In this document: positions 34,945-45,783 of the stretch, piece after piece | Position numbering within the stretch: position 1 is the stretch's first letter | Layout: every line of letters begins with the position of its first letter | NCBI RefSeq assembly: GCF_900143075.1 | Contig: NZ_FRCY01000012.1 | Span: 62,001 to 126,000, forward strand | DNA length: 64,000 nt | Reading direction: 5' to 3' | Source of the DNA: Cyclobacterium lianum | Lineage (GTDB): Bacteria > Bacteroidota > Bacteroidia > Cytophagales > Cyclobacteriaceae | Position numbers and translations under genes: made by a program | Notes under the pieces: generated by a model | Database searches by the model: none | Told to the model about the DNA's origin: nothing | What the model saw: the letters and a program-made list of their open reading frames with translations, nothing else

Positions 34945-36254
34945 TTTTCTGAATAATTTATAGAAGGTGAAGAAGCTGGCAGAGGTCAAGCGGGGATGGG
35001 AAACTACCCCCCCCCCCGCTATCGGAGCAGTATCCACGCCAAGGTAAAAGCCATTGATGAATAGCTCAGAAATGAGGAAAGAATTCATGAACTCTATTGA
35101 AAACAATTATATCCGTGAATAAACCTCCTCCGCAACTGTATCTGGTCCTGGCAATCGGGAGAGGAAGCCTGAGCGGAAACCTAAACCTGCCTGCCGCCTT
35201 AGGCAGGAATTTAATCAGAATTGGAGTAGAGCAAGACCATGCCTATGAATAGAACCGAGCGTTAGAAATGATCCCTTTGTATCATTTCAGTGAGATGACA
35301 GTTAGCAGGGCAGGTAAGAAAAGGGGTATGGACGGATACCCAGATTCCAATTTTAAAAACAACTATCACTTTGTCCCACCGGAGAAGAAAGGAAAATGAG
35401 TCCATGCTTTCCTACTACGTCAAAACTTGCCCAACTATGTCATCATTCATGCGGGTGCAAGAAAAACAATATAAAGGAGTTTGAGTGGCTGAAGGATATC
35501 TTTGAAAGGATCCAGTCCCACAAACACAAAGACATCTACCAGCTCCTACCCTGCCACTGGGAGGAATATAGAATCAAAGGTTTACTATAAAAATTCCCTG
35601 CCCTAATTCCTAGCTAAATCTAATGGGTTCTTTGGACTGATACGTAAAGAAATAAATTTAACCCGGATTCCGGATTATTTATTAGCTTTCGTTATGAAGG
35701 CTGAAATTTCAAAAAAATCAGGCAGTTTGGAAACTCCACCGCTATGGTGAAGTTGAAAACCGCGGCAAAGTGACTGATTTTGAAGTAATTTCAGTCTGCA
35801 ATAGAGTTCCTAATGCATATTTTGAGTTTAAGTAAAGTTCCGATTGAAGAAATTAGAGTCAATTTGCAATTTTACTGTTTGTGCTCCAATGAATTCTGTT
35901 TTGGTTACTAAATCAATCCGAATATGAAGTTGGGAAATTTAAAAATATGTTCTTTTTAGGTAGTCTATTGAGATTTAAGGAGGCTAATATTGGTTTTTTT
36001 CCGGAGATTTTAAATCGAGCAAAAGTATAATCTTGAAAACCATAAAGAGTGAGTCCTAGGAAAATTTAATGTTAAAAATGCTAAAGTTTCCTTTTCCGCA
36101 AACAGGGCCATCGCGCTAACCAAAAATATGTATCAAATAAGGACATTACTTCCTGACTCAAAAACCTATACAACAAACAGTACCAAATAATATCAATCAA
36201 TATAGTAAGTCTAAATTTACCCCTTTCTAATTATTGGATTCTGAAATCTAAGTA
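34945..36254. other. Gene-poor stretch with IS66 remnant and shared blocks
   Basis: No intact gene is visible. Found here: a run of eleven C (about 35007-35017); a short hairpin CCTGCCT/AGGCAGG near 35188; a block at 35260-35300 (GTTAGAAATGATCCCTTTG) and another at 35355-35410 (AACTATCACTTTGTCCC and GTCCATGCTTTCCTA), both of which also occur inside repeat R1; and the 3' end of an IS66 transposase. From 35600 to 36254 the sequence is AT-rich with no structure I could identify. Confidence 0.6.
35396..35590 (+). pseudogene. IS66-family transposase, C-terminal remnant
   Basis: The frame ends with NNIKEFEWLKDIFERIQSHK followed by HKDIYQLLPCHW, closely matching the usual C-terminus of IS66 TnpC transposases (WLxDVLxRIxxxxxxDIxELLPxxW). 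Only about 45 residues are recognisable; the catalytic DDE domain is absent upstream. It is a relic, and shows that an IS66 element once sat at the border between the transfer operon and the giant-protein cluster. Confidence 0.7.
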
Positions 36255-39200
36255 TCAGCTAATCATTAAACTAATTATTTTAACATGTTCATTCTTTTGT
36301 CTAGGCTCAATCACAATACCTTTAAAAAATACAATTTTAGCTTCCCTGATCAAAATCATTTTATCATCTGCGTCTCTTGCGATGACTGAAACCTCCAATT
36401 TGTAATTTAGACGTAAGTCATCATTCAGATTTTCCCGTTCTAATCGGTCGTCAAATATAAAAATATACTCTCCAGGCTCAGGGTTGATCGGTATATTACG
36501 TGCCTCGCCTATTTCAAGATATTCACTACCAGAAGGCGCATTCTGATAAGTCGAAATCGAGTTTTGGATCTCACGTTTCACTATCACCCGATAAAAGATA
36601 TTCTTCTTGACGTTTCGAAGCAATTCAAGGCGTTTCGAACGGCTTAATTCAAATGAAAACTGAAGTTTAGGGGTCAGCTGGCCTTCCGGATATGCAGACT
36701 GTTCGCCTATCTTTTCTATTTTTTCAATAGACGGGAACGACGGTCTCACCCACCCCGACCAATGGCCGGGTTTCGAATAAAGATATTTATGTGTCAGGCC
36801 GAGCACTCCGGTTGGGTCAATGTCGATATAACTGGTTACCCGATAATTATACGCCCTGAAAGTATCCATGCCAAAGTGCAAATCTTCATTGTCATAAAAA
36901 TAGTCAACAAACATCACATTGGGTTCTTCGGATAGCGGATCTGATATCAGGCCATCGACCATCGATAATTGCCTTTTAGGGTCGAATAGTTTACTTCCCG
37001 GGCCAACAAATATTAGGCCCGCACGCCCTGCAACATCTCCTTCGCCAGGCTTCACTACCTGCTCGGACAAATTGAGCCAGTCATACAATGAAACCCCACC
37101 GGTATTTTCCAGCCATTCCATTTTGATAAGGCCTTCAGGATTGTGCCATTCGTCTACCAACAGACCTTTTTCGATTCTGGACAGCAATTCCCACGAATTT
37201 TCGTCCTTTTTAGCCAATTTCGTACTAAGCGTTTGCTCTTCCCGTATTTCCCTTTCAATCGACAGGTAAATATCTGTCGGCAACTCATCTTGCCTCGTCC
37301 ATTTCAGGAAGTTTCGCGGTTGTCTTTTCAAATCAGGATTTCCAACCTTCAGTTCGTCAGGTATCCAGTGTACGTGCAAGTTATTATCTAGAGCATATGA
37401 ACTCCTCTCGTCAGGCGTGCTGATGGTCCAGGCTTCCAATCCCAATGGCAATTGCGGAAGGATCGAGGTTTGATATTCTTCATAAAATACCTGTGCCCCT
37501 TTAGATTGATTGCCGATGGCAGATGTGGTTTTGATGGCCCATATAAACAGTTCACGTAAACCGCCCCCAACCGGAATCAACAGGTCGCATTCATAAAACA
37601 ACTGATCTTCCAGCTCAATCGATTTTTCCAAAATTTGTTGCCCATGTACAAACAATAGTTCTTTCGGAACGGTGCCATTCGACGTGTCTACCAATGTATT
37701 CTGCCCTTCGAGGGTATACATTCCATTTTGTGGAGCTGAGACCGGCTTAAGCGGCATGACCTGATAACCTGACTCACAGATCACCACCAGCGTGAGTGGA
37801 GTATCGTATTTTTCCGGTTCGATTTTTTGACCAAAAGTCACCTTATTGAATTTAGAGACAGATGTCCTTTCATATGATTTGGCCTTGAATGAGTAGGTAA
37901 AATCCGAGGTTCGTTTTAGCGTAATTCGGGTTTGATAAAGGTGCAATTTTACTGCCTCTGCTTCTCCTGTGACATCGTCGAAATTGGACAGCACACTGTT
38001 ATACCTGACCTTAAGTTGCTTCAATCCCCTGAAACCAATCAAATCGGTAGAAACGATCTCATTTACCTCATCTTTGTCATAAGCATAATATACCTTGCCA
38101 TCTACCCCTTTCAGCTCAGAAAAAACCTCCTTGTTTAGGTTAGAAAGTTCGTTTTTCAATATTCGCTGCGCATCGGCAAGGTCCAATTCCTTGATCGGGT
38201 TACACCGCTTTAATGCTGCATTTAGCATGTAGTCCTGCACCTCTGTATACAGAAATTCCTTATGTTCTTTGAATACAACTGATTTGATAGGGTCACCATT
38301 TGGGTCCGGGCTGACGTCCTTGACCTCATTTGGTGTAGTCAATATGTTGGAAAGTGCCAGGTCGCGGTCAATGGCCTGAACGCCTAAAACCGGTCTTGCA
38401 AATAAGAATGACGGCTCGTGTGGCAGCAATTTGACCAACCTTGGCGAACGTTGGTCACTTACCAGAATAGATTCGGTAAATGCAATCTGACTTGTGGATG
38501 GCAATTCGTTGATGTACGTCGTTTCATATTCTTTGTATCGTGTTAGCGGGGGGGCTTTTACCTGCTCTGTCACGTTTATAGGGCGCATGGGATCATCTTC
38601 CACCCAAAATTTTCTTTTATCCGACCTTATCGAAAAATTCATCAGCGCCATGTAATCATAGCCGCTATCCTCTTCCTTCAAGGTGATCTTATGGCTCCAG
38701 ATATGACCGCTGGCTGTATTGGTCAATTTACCTTCGGCATGAAATACCTCCCAATCGATATTGTGTTTCAATACTTCGGTAAGCCCTATTATCCATTGAT
38801 TATTTTTGAATGCAACAGGCAAACCGGCCAGCATTTTATCAATATGCGCATCGAGCTGATCATCCGACACCTCTGCCCATCTATGCCGATGCCGTTTCCT
38901 CAAGTACAATATATTGGACTCAATCTCGTCTTTGGGGTGCCGATCAGTCCCCCTTGAGGTCTTGCCGAAATGTCCAAGTTCGGATTTGAATGGAGATTGC
39001 CATTTGGTCTCTATCACTCCATTCTTATTTTCTATTTGGATGTAATCCTTGGTGGATTCATCGTTTGAAGGCGGCGCCTGCAACTCTGCTCTGTATTTAA
39101 ACTGGAAAACATTGGTAACGGTACCTATTGAGCTTTCCAGATTTTCAACCGGCATTGGCTCACTTTCCTGACCAAACACATCTACAGCCGTTACCCAAAA

Positions 39201-41105
39201 TCGATAAGCCTGAGGTACTTTACCCGTCTTTTTGGTCTTACCCCTTTGCATCTCCGGTTGCCATTCTTTTTCACGTGCATCCAATGGAAATTTATCCCAG
39301 GTCTCGGGCAGATTCGGGTTATAGTCGATCCTAAACCCGTCTCTTACATCGATCGAAAAGATCACTTCATCCTTCTTCTCATTTCGTTTTGGCATCTCTT
39401 CGTTGATCACCCGGTTGTTCTCCTCAACAGCCAGGACCTTTTCAAGGTTTTGGGTATTGTCTACCTGCTGAAATGCCGGCAATATCGGAGGGTTTTGCTG
39501 GGCAGCCTTGATATTGGGGTTGTCCACAGCAAAGAAAGGCTTGAGTTCTTTATTGTAGGAGTATTTCCTCGTGATTCGCCAGGGCTTGATGATATCCAGT
39601 TCGGGATTCAAATTAGGATCATCAAAATACTTCTTGAGATCTGCGGTTGCCTCAGATTGCCAGAGTCCGTACACATTTACACCGGTGATAATAGACGAGT
39701 TTTCCTCCTTGATCACATCTCCTGCAGTTGATACTACTTTTGGAAACGGTTTTTCTGCCGGTCTTTGCGATTTGATCAGGGCACGGCCGTCACCGGTACC
39801 CTTCTCTATGTTTTCTCCGTGACTAATCTTCTCCAACAAATCGTCGTCAAAATCAGGGATCAGTCTTTTCATGTAAATATCGTACTCAAACTCACCGGTC
39901 AAAGGCTGTTCGACCGTGCAACTGGTAGCATGATCCAGCGCATTTTTCAGGCTGTTGGTGCCGTCGGTGGTAATGATATTGGTCGGCGAGTCCAATTTCT
40001 GGACCCCAACCACCATATCCATATCATGAAACTTGTCCCAGTCATATTCCGAATCCTCCAGGGCTTTTTTGGTCGGAGGTATGTAGGAAACATTAAACAA
40101 CAGACTGTCCCCATTGGTGTGCCATTCCTGCACTTTGCTACTTTCAATTTCTCCAAGCGTAACCCCCAAACCCAATGCCTCCGCGAGCGAATATTTCTTT
40201 CCACAATCAGTTTCCACGCGATTGGGTTGACTCTGCCAGGGATTGCACCAATAATCAATAATTTCTGTTCCCTGTCCGGCCAAAACCGATAGCTGAGACT
40301 TCAGGTTTTCGGGTTCGGCCACAGCCTCTTCCATCTCCCTCAGGAAAACTCTGTTCTTAAGCAATTCGGATAGGATACTGACCATTTGCCAGGTGCTTTC
40401 GAGATGGGTCGAAATTTCTTTCTTTCCGCTTAGTTTTTTGCCTTTCGGCAGATGAAAGGTGAAGAGAGACGGCAGCTCCGACATAGATAGCGGCGCTTCA
40501 GCTGCAAAGGTCTGTTTTTCGAGCTCTTTAAATTCCTTAACAAAAATGGCTTGTAAGTTTCTGGGACTGATCAGATTATCAATCAGGTATCGACTAAACT
40601 GATCGGCAAAAACACTTCTCTCCACTCCTTCCAATGATTCAGACAAACGTGCCCTTGCGTTGCCATTGATGGCTTTCATGGTGATGTTATGAAGTTTTTT
40701 AGGATAACTGCTCTTCGCACTGTCTGCCAGTATGTGATAAATGCCAATACCCTTTTCAGCTTTCACGTCATTGGGGTCGATTGGTGCTACCGGTTTGGTT
40801 TTTTTCGGGTTATCCGGGTCAGAATTCCCTACAGTCGGTGGGTCAAACATCAGGTAATTCATAGGCTTGATCACCGGTAGGTCAGCTGTACCGGTCGGTC
40901 GCCCTACTGCAATCGTTCCATCGGCTTTCAGGTATTCCTTCGACTTTTTGGTCTTAACGGTTAAAACAAACTTGCCTTCAGGGTTGGGTAGATAGGTGGT
41001 CAGGTCGCTGGTGGCGTCATCATTGAGGTACCATCGGGCAACTATTTCAAATTTCCCGCTGTTATTCTTTTTCAACAACCCAATACAGGATATAGCTAAT
41101 GTCAT
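36255..41105 (-). CDS. Giant protein of unknown function (1616 aa)
   Basis: A 1616 aa protein without a signal peptide, rich in Asp/Glu/Lys and Pro. It has no enzymatic motif that I recognise. In the middle, residues about 600-660 contain AYRFWVTAVDVFGQESEP, which is typical of a fibronectin type III strand pair, and a second similar segment near 1460 (MDTFRAYNYRVTSYIDIDPTGVLG) suggests several FN3-like or beta-sandwich modules. Long stretches follow a strand-turn pattern. The gene lies 4 bp downstream of the 1554 aa gene with no terminator between, so both belong to one operon. Size, beta modules and lack of a signal suggest an extracellular or assembled structural protein exported by a dedicated route, or a phage-tail-like or polymorphic-toxin-like carrier; none of these is proven. 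Confidence 0.85.
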   Translation of the reverse strand: MTLAISCIGLLKKNNSGKFEIVARWYLNDDATSDLTTYLPNPEGKFVLTVKTKKSKEYLKADGTIAVGRPTGTADLPVIKPMNYLMFDPPTVGNSDPDNPKKTKPVAPIDPNDVKAEKGIGIYHILADSAKSSYPKKLHNITMKAINGNARARLSESLEGVERSVFADQFSRYLIDNLISPRNLQAIFVKEFKELEKQTFAAEAPLSMSELPSLFTFHLPKGKKLSGKKEISTHLESTWQMVSILSELLKNRVFLREMEEAVAEPENLKSQLSVLAGQGTEIIDYWCNPWQSQPNRVETDCGKKYSLAEALGLGVTLGEIESSKVQEWHTNGDSLLFNVSYIPPTKKALEDSEYDWDKFHDMDMVVGVQKLDSPTNIITTDGTNSLKNALDHATSCTVEQPLTGEFEYDIYMKRLIPDFDDDLLEKISHGENIEKGTGDGRALIKSQRPAEKPFPKVVSTAGDVIKEENSSIITGVNVYGLWQSEATADLKKYFDDPNLNPELDIIKPWRITRKYSYNKELKPFFAVDNPNIKAAQQNPPILPAFQQVDNTQNLEKVLAVEENNRVINEEMPKRNEKKDEVIFSIDVRDGFRIDYNPNLPETWDKFPLDAREKEWQPEMQRGKTKKTGKVPQAYRFWVTAVDVFGQESEPMPVENLESSIGTVTNVFQFKYRAELQAPPSNDESTKDYIQIENKNGVIETKWQSPFKSELGHFGKTSRGTDRHPKDEIESNILYLRKRHRHRWAEVSDDQLDAHIDKMLAGLPVAFKNNQWIIGLTEVLKHNIDWEVFHAEGKLTNTASGHIWSHKITLKEEDSGYDYMALMNFSIRSDKRKFWVEDDPMRPINVTEQVKAPPLTRYKEYETTYINELPSTSQIAFTESILVSDQRSPRLVKLLPHEPSFLFARPVLGVQAIDRDLALSNILTTPNEVKDVSPDPNGDPIKSVVFKEHKEFLYTEVQDYMLNAALKRCNPIKELDLADAQRILKNELSNLNKEVFSELKGVDGKVYYAYDKDEVNEIVSTDLIGFRGLKQLKVRYNSVLSNFDDVTGEAEAVKLHLYQTRITLKRTSDFTYSFKAKSYERTSVSKFNKVTFGQKIEPEKYDTPLTLVVICESGYQVMPLKPVSAPQNGMYTLEGQNTLVDTSNGTVPKELLFVHGQQILEKSIELEDQLFYECDLLIPVGGGLRELFIWAIKTTSAIGNQSKGAQVFYEEYQTSILPQLPLGLEAWTISTPDERSSYALDNNLHVHWIPDELKVGNPDLKRQPRNFLKWTRQDELPTDIYLSIEREIREEQTLSTKLAKKDENSWELLSRIEKGLLVDEWHNPEGLIKMEWLENTGGVSLYDWLNLSEQVVKPGEGDVAGRAGLIFVGPGSKLFDPKRQLSMVDGLISDPLSEEPNVMFVDYFYDNEDLHFGMDTFRAYNYRVTSYIDIDPTGVLGLTHKYLYSKPGHWSGWVRPSFPSIEKIEKIGEQSAYPEGQLTPKLQFSFELSRSKRLELLRNVKKNIFYRVIVKREIQNSISTYQNAPSGSEYLEIGEARNIPINPEPGEYIFIFDDRLERENLNDDLRLNYKLEVSVIARDADDKMILIREAKIVFFKGIVIEPRQKNEHVKIISLMIS

Positions 41106-41109
41106 GGTA

Positions 41110-44100
41110 TTAGTTAAGGTTTAATTCAGGTAAAAATGAATAGTTAGAAGACTTATTAAGACATGGGCCGGAAATGACCGTTACCGTAATAGTAAATGAC
41201 TTACATTTTGTTGCACAGCCTACTTTTACACAAGCCGTGGCACCGTAAGATCCTCCCAAAAAGGTAATCCCTTTATTAGTGTCTCCACAAACGCGTAGTC
41301 TCGCAAATACCGATACGTCTAACCCGGCCAGTGTTACACCAAATATTTTGATATAAGCATAGCCATGTACATTGGCGAAGATCTCACCTAAAATATACAG
41401 CACATCTTTTTCGGCTGTAAGAATGTCTTCTCTTACCAGGTTGTGAATATTGCGTATCCGGTAAAATGACTCATCTTCAAGAAATGAATGGCTTGCCAGT
41501 ACAAATGCCCGGGCCTCAAGCCTAAGCTTTTCAGGTAATAGTGCTTTCCGGCTAACGGTAAATGCTTCCTGAAGCGCCTTGTCATAGACATATTTAACCA
41601 TCAGTACACCTCCCAGATCGATGGTCAATCCTGCCTTACCAATGCCAAATTTAACCTCATAACTCCAACCGGCCTTCATGGCTATGGCAAACAGTACAAA
41701 GCCATTTCTGTGATCCAGCTCAAATTTGAAGCCACCGGCTATCACATTGGGTATCGGCCAGGTAGGCGGAAAGTAAGACAGCTGGCTGGCTTTGCTCCAG
41801 TTTCGTTGAAAACTGTTTCCTCCGGTTTGCGGTGGCCATCCAAAGCTCGCCAGCAAATAAGCTGGCCCTCCAAATGAAGTCCCTAACAGGATCTGACCGG
41901 GTCGAAACGACCAGCGTTTGGGTGCGCTAGGAGATGGAAAATGAAAGGTTGGCAATTGAAAACCTACCAAAATCCTCTTTTTCACCAGGTCTATGGTAAA
42001 AAGGATCTGTACGTCCTCTATGCCTTTAAACATTTTGACCCAACCCTCTATCCTGATGATACCTTCGGATGAATAAAGCAGTCCGGTAAATTTTTCTTCT
42101 TCCGGAGGAGTGGTTATTTGTAAATTATTACCTGCAGTAATCAGGTCATAAACCAGGTAACCGGAAGCGAGCATGGCAAAGCCTGTCTTGTCGGAATAGG
42201 TCCAGTTTTCCAACCACTCAGGTCGGCTGGCACTATCAGGCTTTCGAAGTGATTTGAGCCCTTCATCCACATTTTCTACAATATTGGCGATCTGGCCTTT
42301 GTAATCACTGTTTTTGGAGAACACTAACTCCGCATCTCTAAGTTTGCCGAATCCAAGGTTAATATCGCCGCCTATTCTCAATCCGGACACCCAATACTTC
42401 ACACCGTTGTTGGATGCGATTTTCACAAAAATTTCATTTGAATCGCCGAAAATACCTGGTGCCTTAAGGAAGATCACGCCGTAAAATTCGCGATCCCTGC
42501 CCTGCGAAAGCAAATTGTCTCGCTCCAGTGCCTCTCTCGGTGGGGTATTGACCGGATCATAACCTGCATCCGGAAAGGCTTTACCCCAAGCCAGCATACC
42601 ACCGATCCTGATCTCATCGGATAGCGCCAGGCTCCCTTCGATCTTGTCGAGGTGAATATCAAAATCCCAACCTGATCCGGCTTTCATGGTCACCACTACC
42701 CTGCCGCCGATCTTGGCAAAGTTTTCAAGTCCAAAGTTGAACTCTCCGGCCACCTCCAGACGATTGCCGTTGGCCTCGCTTATGATGATATTGATGGCCT
42801 TGATAGAAAGCGGCCACTTGCCAAATACATCAGTTTTGGTGTCACCTCCCATGATGATAGACAGCACGGCTGTTTTCCCTTCAAGATCAAATCCCATGGC
42901 GGTCCTCAGTATGTGATGCATGTTGGGTTCGCCATTGGCAGGCGTATATTTATCAAAAATCGGTAACGCGCTCGCGAGTTCTGCACTGGGAAACAGCTCT
43001 ACCGACGCGAATAGCTGTTTGAAATTGGTATCGAATTTTCTGAAACGGATAAAGTCCAAGCCAGGAATAGTGTCCCTGACATCCAGAGGTTTTACATAAT
43101 CCAACGATGGAGTGATCCTAAAGCTTTCAATTCCACCCGATTGGTCAAAAGTCATGGCTGCGTTGCCCTTGATATCGAACTTATAATCGGTACCTCTTTG
43201 TAGCAACTTGAGGTTGACATCGAAGGTAAAATCTCTCAACTGATTTTCTATCCCAATACAATGGATCTTGGATACATCAAACTTGATAATGCTGTTGTCA
43301 AGGATATTGATGGTGAAGTTGGGATCATTAGTAATCTCGTCCGGCACCTTGGCTATCCAGGTAAATCCTTTGGCATCACGCCAGCCAAAATCCAGAAAAA
43401 GGTTATCGTTGATTTCTTTTATCAGTTTATCTAGGGTCTTGCCAAAATACCCGGTATTGAAATTGAGACTGAGCACTAATGGCATATGCCGAAACACAAT
43501 ACCCATAAACTGGGGACTTGTAGGGTCTATTTTTCCATTGGTAGTATCCGGAAGATTGTGGTTGTATGATGGAAATAGTTTTTTGTATCGGTCAGATGTG
43601 GCCAGTGCATGGAAAGACTGTTTTGTAAAGCCCAATTGTCCGTCGAAATCCAGGCTGCCCTTTTTGTTTTGATCAATGGCTATACCCGATGGAATGTTGT
43701 GACCCGGATACCGCTCGGCTACCAGGTCATAGGCATAGTCTACTTTGATTGTACCTGAGTCCTCTTTTGTTTTTCGCACCAAAGGGATCCCCATAGACTT
43801 GAAAAGCGGCCAAAAGCCGTAAGAGGTCCTGATCTTGCCATCCGGATCCTTAATTTTTATATTATCGTCAACAAAGGCCTTGAACCTACTTTTGATATCC
43901 GCATTGGTTGTGTAAAAAGTGATCAACAGCTCATTGACATTTCTGTTCAAAAGCCACTCCTTGAACGTATCGGGATCAATTTTTTTAACATCGAAACGAA
44001 CATTGAGCAGTTCTTTCTCTTCTCGGGGCAGACAGGTCGCATAGATCTCAGCTGGATTAAATGATTCACATATCAATCCTGCAGTAACATATCCGGCACT

Positions 44101-45774
44101 CAATACAAGCGTGGATGCATAAGCCATGTAGATCAGCTTTTCTTTTTCCTCCTCGTCATATTTTTCCGTTGTGATCTCAGTCTTGGTAATCTCAGTTCTG
44201 AAAGCCTTTGGTGCGTCATATGAATCGTACTTCACTTCGGATTCCTCATGGTCCAACAGCTTAAACTCACTTGTGGTCGGATTGATGCTAAATTCTGTCA
44301 GCCATTTGTCATCTTTCGGCTTAATACCGTCCTCAAGCATGTCAAACGCCACCTGACTTTTCTTGTACTTCCAATTTATTTTGTCCAGGCTTGGTTTATC
44401 GTTTGATTCAAAATTGCCCGGTGCAAAAGGTGAGATTTCCAGTTCAGGCTTAAGTACGACAAATTCCTTGTCTCCGGAATCCAGCACAAAGCTGTTGGTC
44501 TGCCCATCGCTCGAAGCAATCAGAAATGAGGGAATGCTTGGTATCCTTACTGTTCTTCGCCCACCTTCCTGTATATTCTTTTTCGGCACCAGCAATGAAT
44601 CTGCCGTACCCAAAGCCGTATGCAACTTTTTACCGGCCTGCAATACGAGGTCATCAGTATTCGGATCGAAGGCTAGCAGTGCCAGATTTGCATCCAGCTT
44701 GATTGAAGAGCCTTTTTCATTACTCAAACCCCGAACACGAATGCCGTAATGTTGATTAGCCAGTGTCAAATCTTCCCTGAGATCTCCCTGATAGATAAAC
44801 TGCGGATTGAACCTGAACACCTTTTCGTGATTGGTGATCTCATTTTTTTTAGCCGTTCTACCGGTAATCTCCAAGGGAAAGAGAAATATCAGTCTGTCTT
44901 CTTCCCCGGCCATCTTGTTCGTGCCGGTGAAAATCTTCGTTCGTTTACCCTGATGTCCTACTTTTCGGTCAGAATGTTTATAGGATATGGTTGTTTCCGA
45001 AGCCTGAAATCCCAGACTTCTGATCTGACCATCCAGACAAGTCATTCGACTGAAGGTCAACAATGATCCCTGCCCCAAACTTCGCCCGTCCAGTTGCCAG
45101 TTGCTTTGTCCATTGAGTTTGACATGGTGTGCATTACGCTGATCCGAGATCAGATCAAGTGCCTTAGACACGAAATTGAAAATGAAGGTAGTCTTTCTTT
45201 GTATGGTAAAGCTAAGCGTACCAAAAGACTCCAGGTTTGCGGCCGAGGTAGGTGAACCCATTTCTACACAAGCGTGGTTGTTTTCCAACTTAAGGAAATG
45301 ACCGAGTCGACCGCTTATATCCGATACTATTGGACTGAGCAAAGTGGGCGTTTCGTCCGACTTGTAGTAAAACAAGTTTTTCGAGGTATCGACCTGGGTG
45401 ATATCACCCGTAATCGAAACAGAAAATCTCTCCAGAGAAACTTCCAGCTGCTGCCCCATCGCAATCGAAATTTTGCTGATGTAAAGATGAGGGGATTCCG
45501 GATTTTTGGCCACCTTTATGGCAGACGCAAAACTGAATGCATAAAACTGATCAGTTTGTTGGAGGGTGTATTGATTGCCTTCTTTCGAAACCCGAATCTT
45601 GCCATTTGGAAATAGAGCAGGATCAGAAATGCTGGTTTTCCCGTCCACGGTAAATTGAAGCATAAATTTCCCTTGCGCATAATTCACACCATTGTCCTCA
45701 ACGATTGAGCTTTCGCCCGCCTTACCCTCCAAGCGAAACAATGATTGATACTTGTATAGCAGAATTGTAGTCAT
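41110..45774 (-). CDS. Giant beta-rich protein of unknown function (1554 aa)
   Basis: A 1554 aa protein without a signal peptide. The first 500 residues are mixed strands. From about residue 850 to 1450 a series of amphipathic strands with Gly/Phe-rich turns (INLGFGKLRDAELVFSKN, VVVTMKAGSGWDFDIHLDKIEGSLALSDEIRIGG, YEVKFGIGKAGLTIDLGGVLMVKY) looks like a repeated beta-sandwich or barrel. A cysteine-rich end follows (RLRVCGDT, GATACVKVGCATKCKS, ISGPCL), unusual for a cytosolic protein. It faintly recalls the large DUF6603 proteins, which I cannot confirm. It sits between the exported 397 aa protein and the 1616 aa protein on the same strand with gaps of 9 and 4 bp, so the three are presumably made together. 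Confidence 0.85.
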   Translation of the reverse strand: MTTILLYKYQSLFRLEGKAGESSIVEDNGVNYAQGKFMLQFTVDGKTSISDPALFPNGKIRVSKEGNQYTLQQTDQFYAFSFASAIKVAKNPESPHLYISKISIAMGQQLEVSLERFSVSITGDITQVDTSKNLFYYKSDETPTLLSPIVSDISGRLGHFLKLENNHACVEMGSPTSAANLESFGTLSFTIQRKTTFIFNFVSKALDLISDQRNAHHVKLNGQSNWQLDGRSLGQGSLLTFSRMTCLDGQIRSLGFQASETTISYKHSDRKVGHQGKRTKIFTGTNKMAGEEDRLIFLFPLEITGRTAKKNEITNHEKVFRFNPQFIYQGDLREDLTLANQHYGIRVRGLSNEKGSSIKLDANLALLAFDPNTDDLVLQAGKKLHTALGTADSLLVPKKNIQEGGRRTVRIPSIPSFLIASSDGQTNSFVLDSGDKEFVVLKPELEISPFAPGNFESNDKPSLDKINWKYKKSQVAFDMLEDGIKPKDDKWLTEFSINPTTSEFKLLDHEESEVKYDSYDAPKAFRTEITKTEITTEKYDEEEKEKLIYMAYASTLVLSAGYVTAGLICESFNPAEIYATCLPREEKELLNVRFDVKKIDPDTFKEWLLNRNVNELLITFYTTNADIKSRFKAFVDDNIKIKDPDGKIRTSYGFWPLFKSMGIPLVRKTKEDSGTIKVDYAYDLVAERYPGHNIPSGIAIDQNKKGSLDFDGQLGFTKQSFHALATSDRYKKLFPSYNHNLPDTTNGKIDPTSPQFMGIVFRHMPLVLSLNFNTGYFGKTLDKLIKEINDNLFLDFGWRDAKGFTWIAKVPDEITNDPNFTINILDNSIIKFDVSKIHCIGIENQLRDFTFDVNLKLLQRGTDYKFDIKGNAAMTFDQSGGIESFRITPSLDYVKPLDVRDTIPGLDFIRFRKFDTNFKQLFASVELFPSAELASALPIFDKYTPANGEPNMHHILRTAMGFDLEGKTAVLSIIMGGDTKTDVFGKWPLSIKAINIIISEANGNRLEVAGEFNFGLENFAKIGGRVVVTMKAGSGWDFDIHLDKIEGSLALSDEIRIGGMLAWGKAFPDAGYDPVNTPPREALERDNLLSQGRDREFYGVIFLKAPGIFGDSNEIFVKIASNNGVKYWVSGLRIGGDINLGFGKLRDAELVFSKNSDYKGQIANIVENVDEGLKSLRKPDSASRPEWLENWTYSDKTGFAMLASGYLVYDLITAGNNLQITTPPEEEKFTGLLYSSEGIIRIEGWVKMFKGIEDVQILFTIDLVKKRILVGFQLPTFHFPSPSAPKRWSFRPGQILLGTSFGGPAYLLASFGWPPQTGGNSFQRNWSKASQLSYFPPTWPIPNVIAGGFKFELDHRNGFVLFAIAMKAGWSYEVKFGIGKAGLTIDLGGVLMVKYVYDKALQEAFTVSRKALLPEKLRLEARAFVLASHSFLEDESFYRIRNIHNLVREDILTAEKDVLYILGEIFANVHGYAYIKIFGVTLAGLDVSVFARLRVCGDTNKGITFLGGSYGATACVKVGCATKCKSFTITVTVISGPCLNKSSNYSFLPELNLN

Positions 45775-45783
45775 GGCTGCAGA

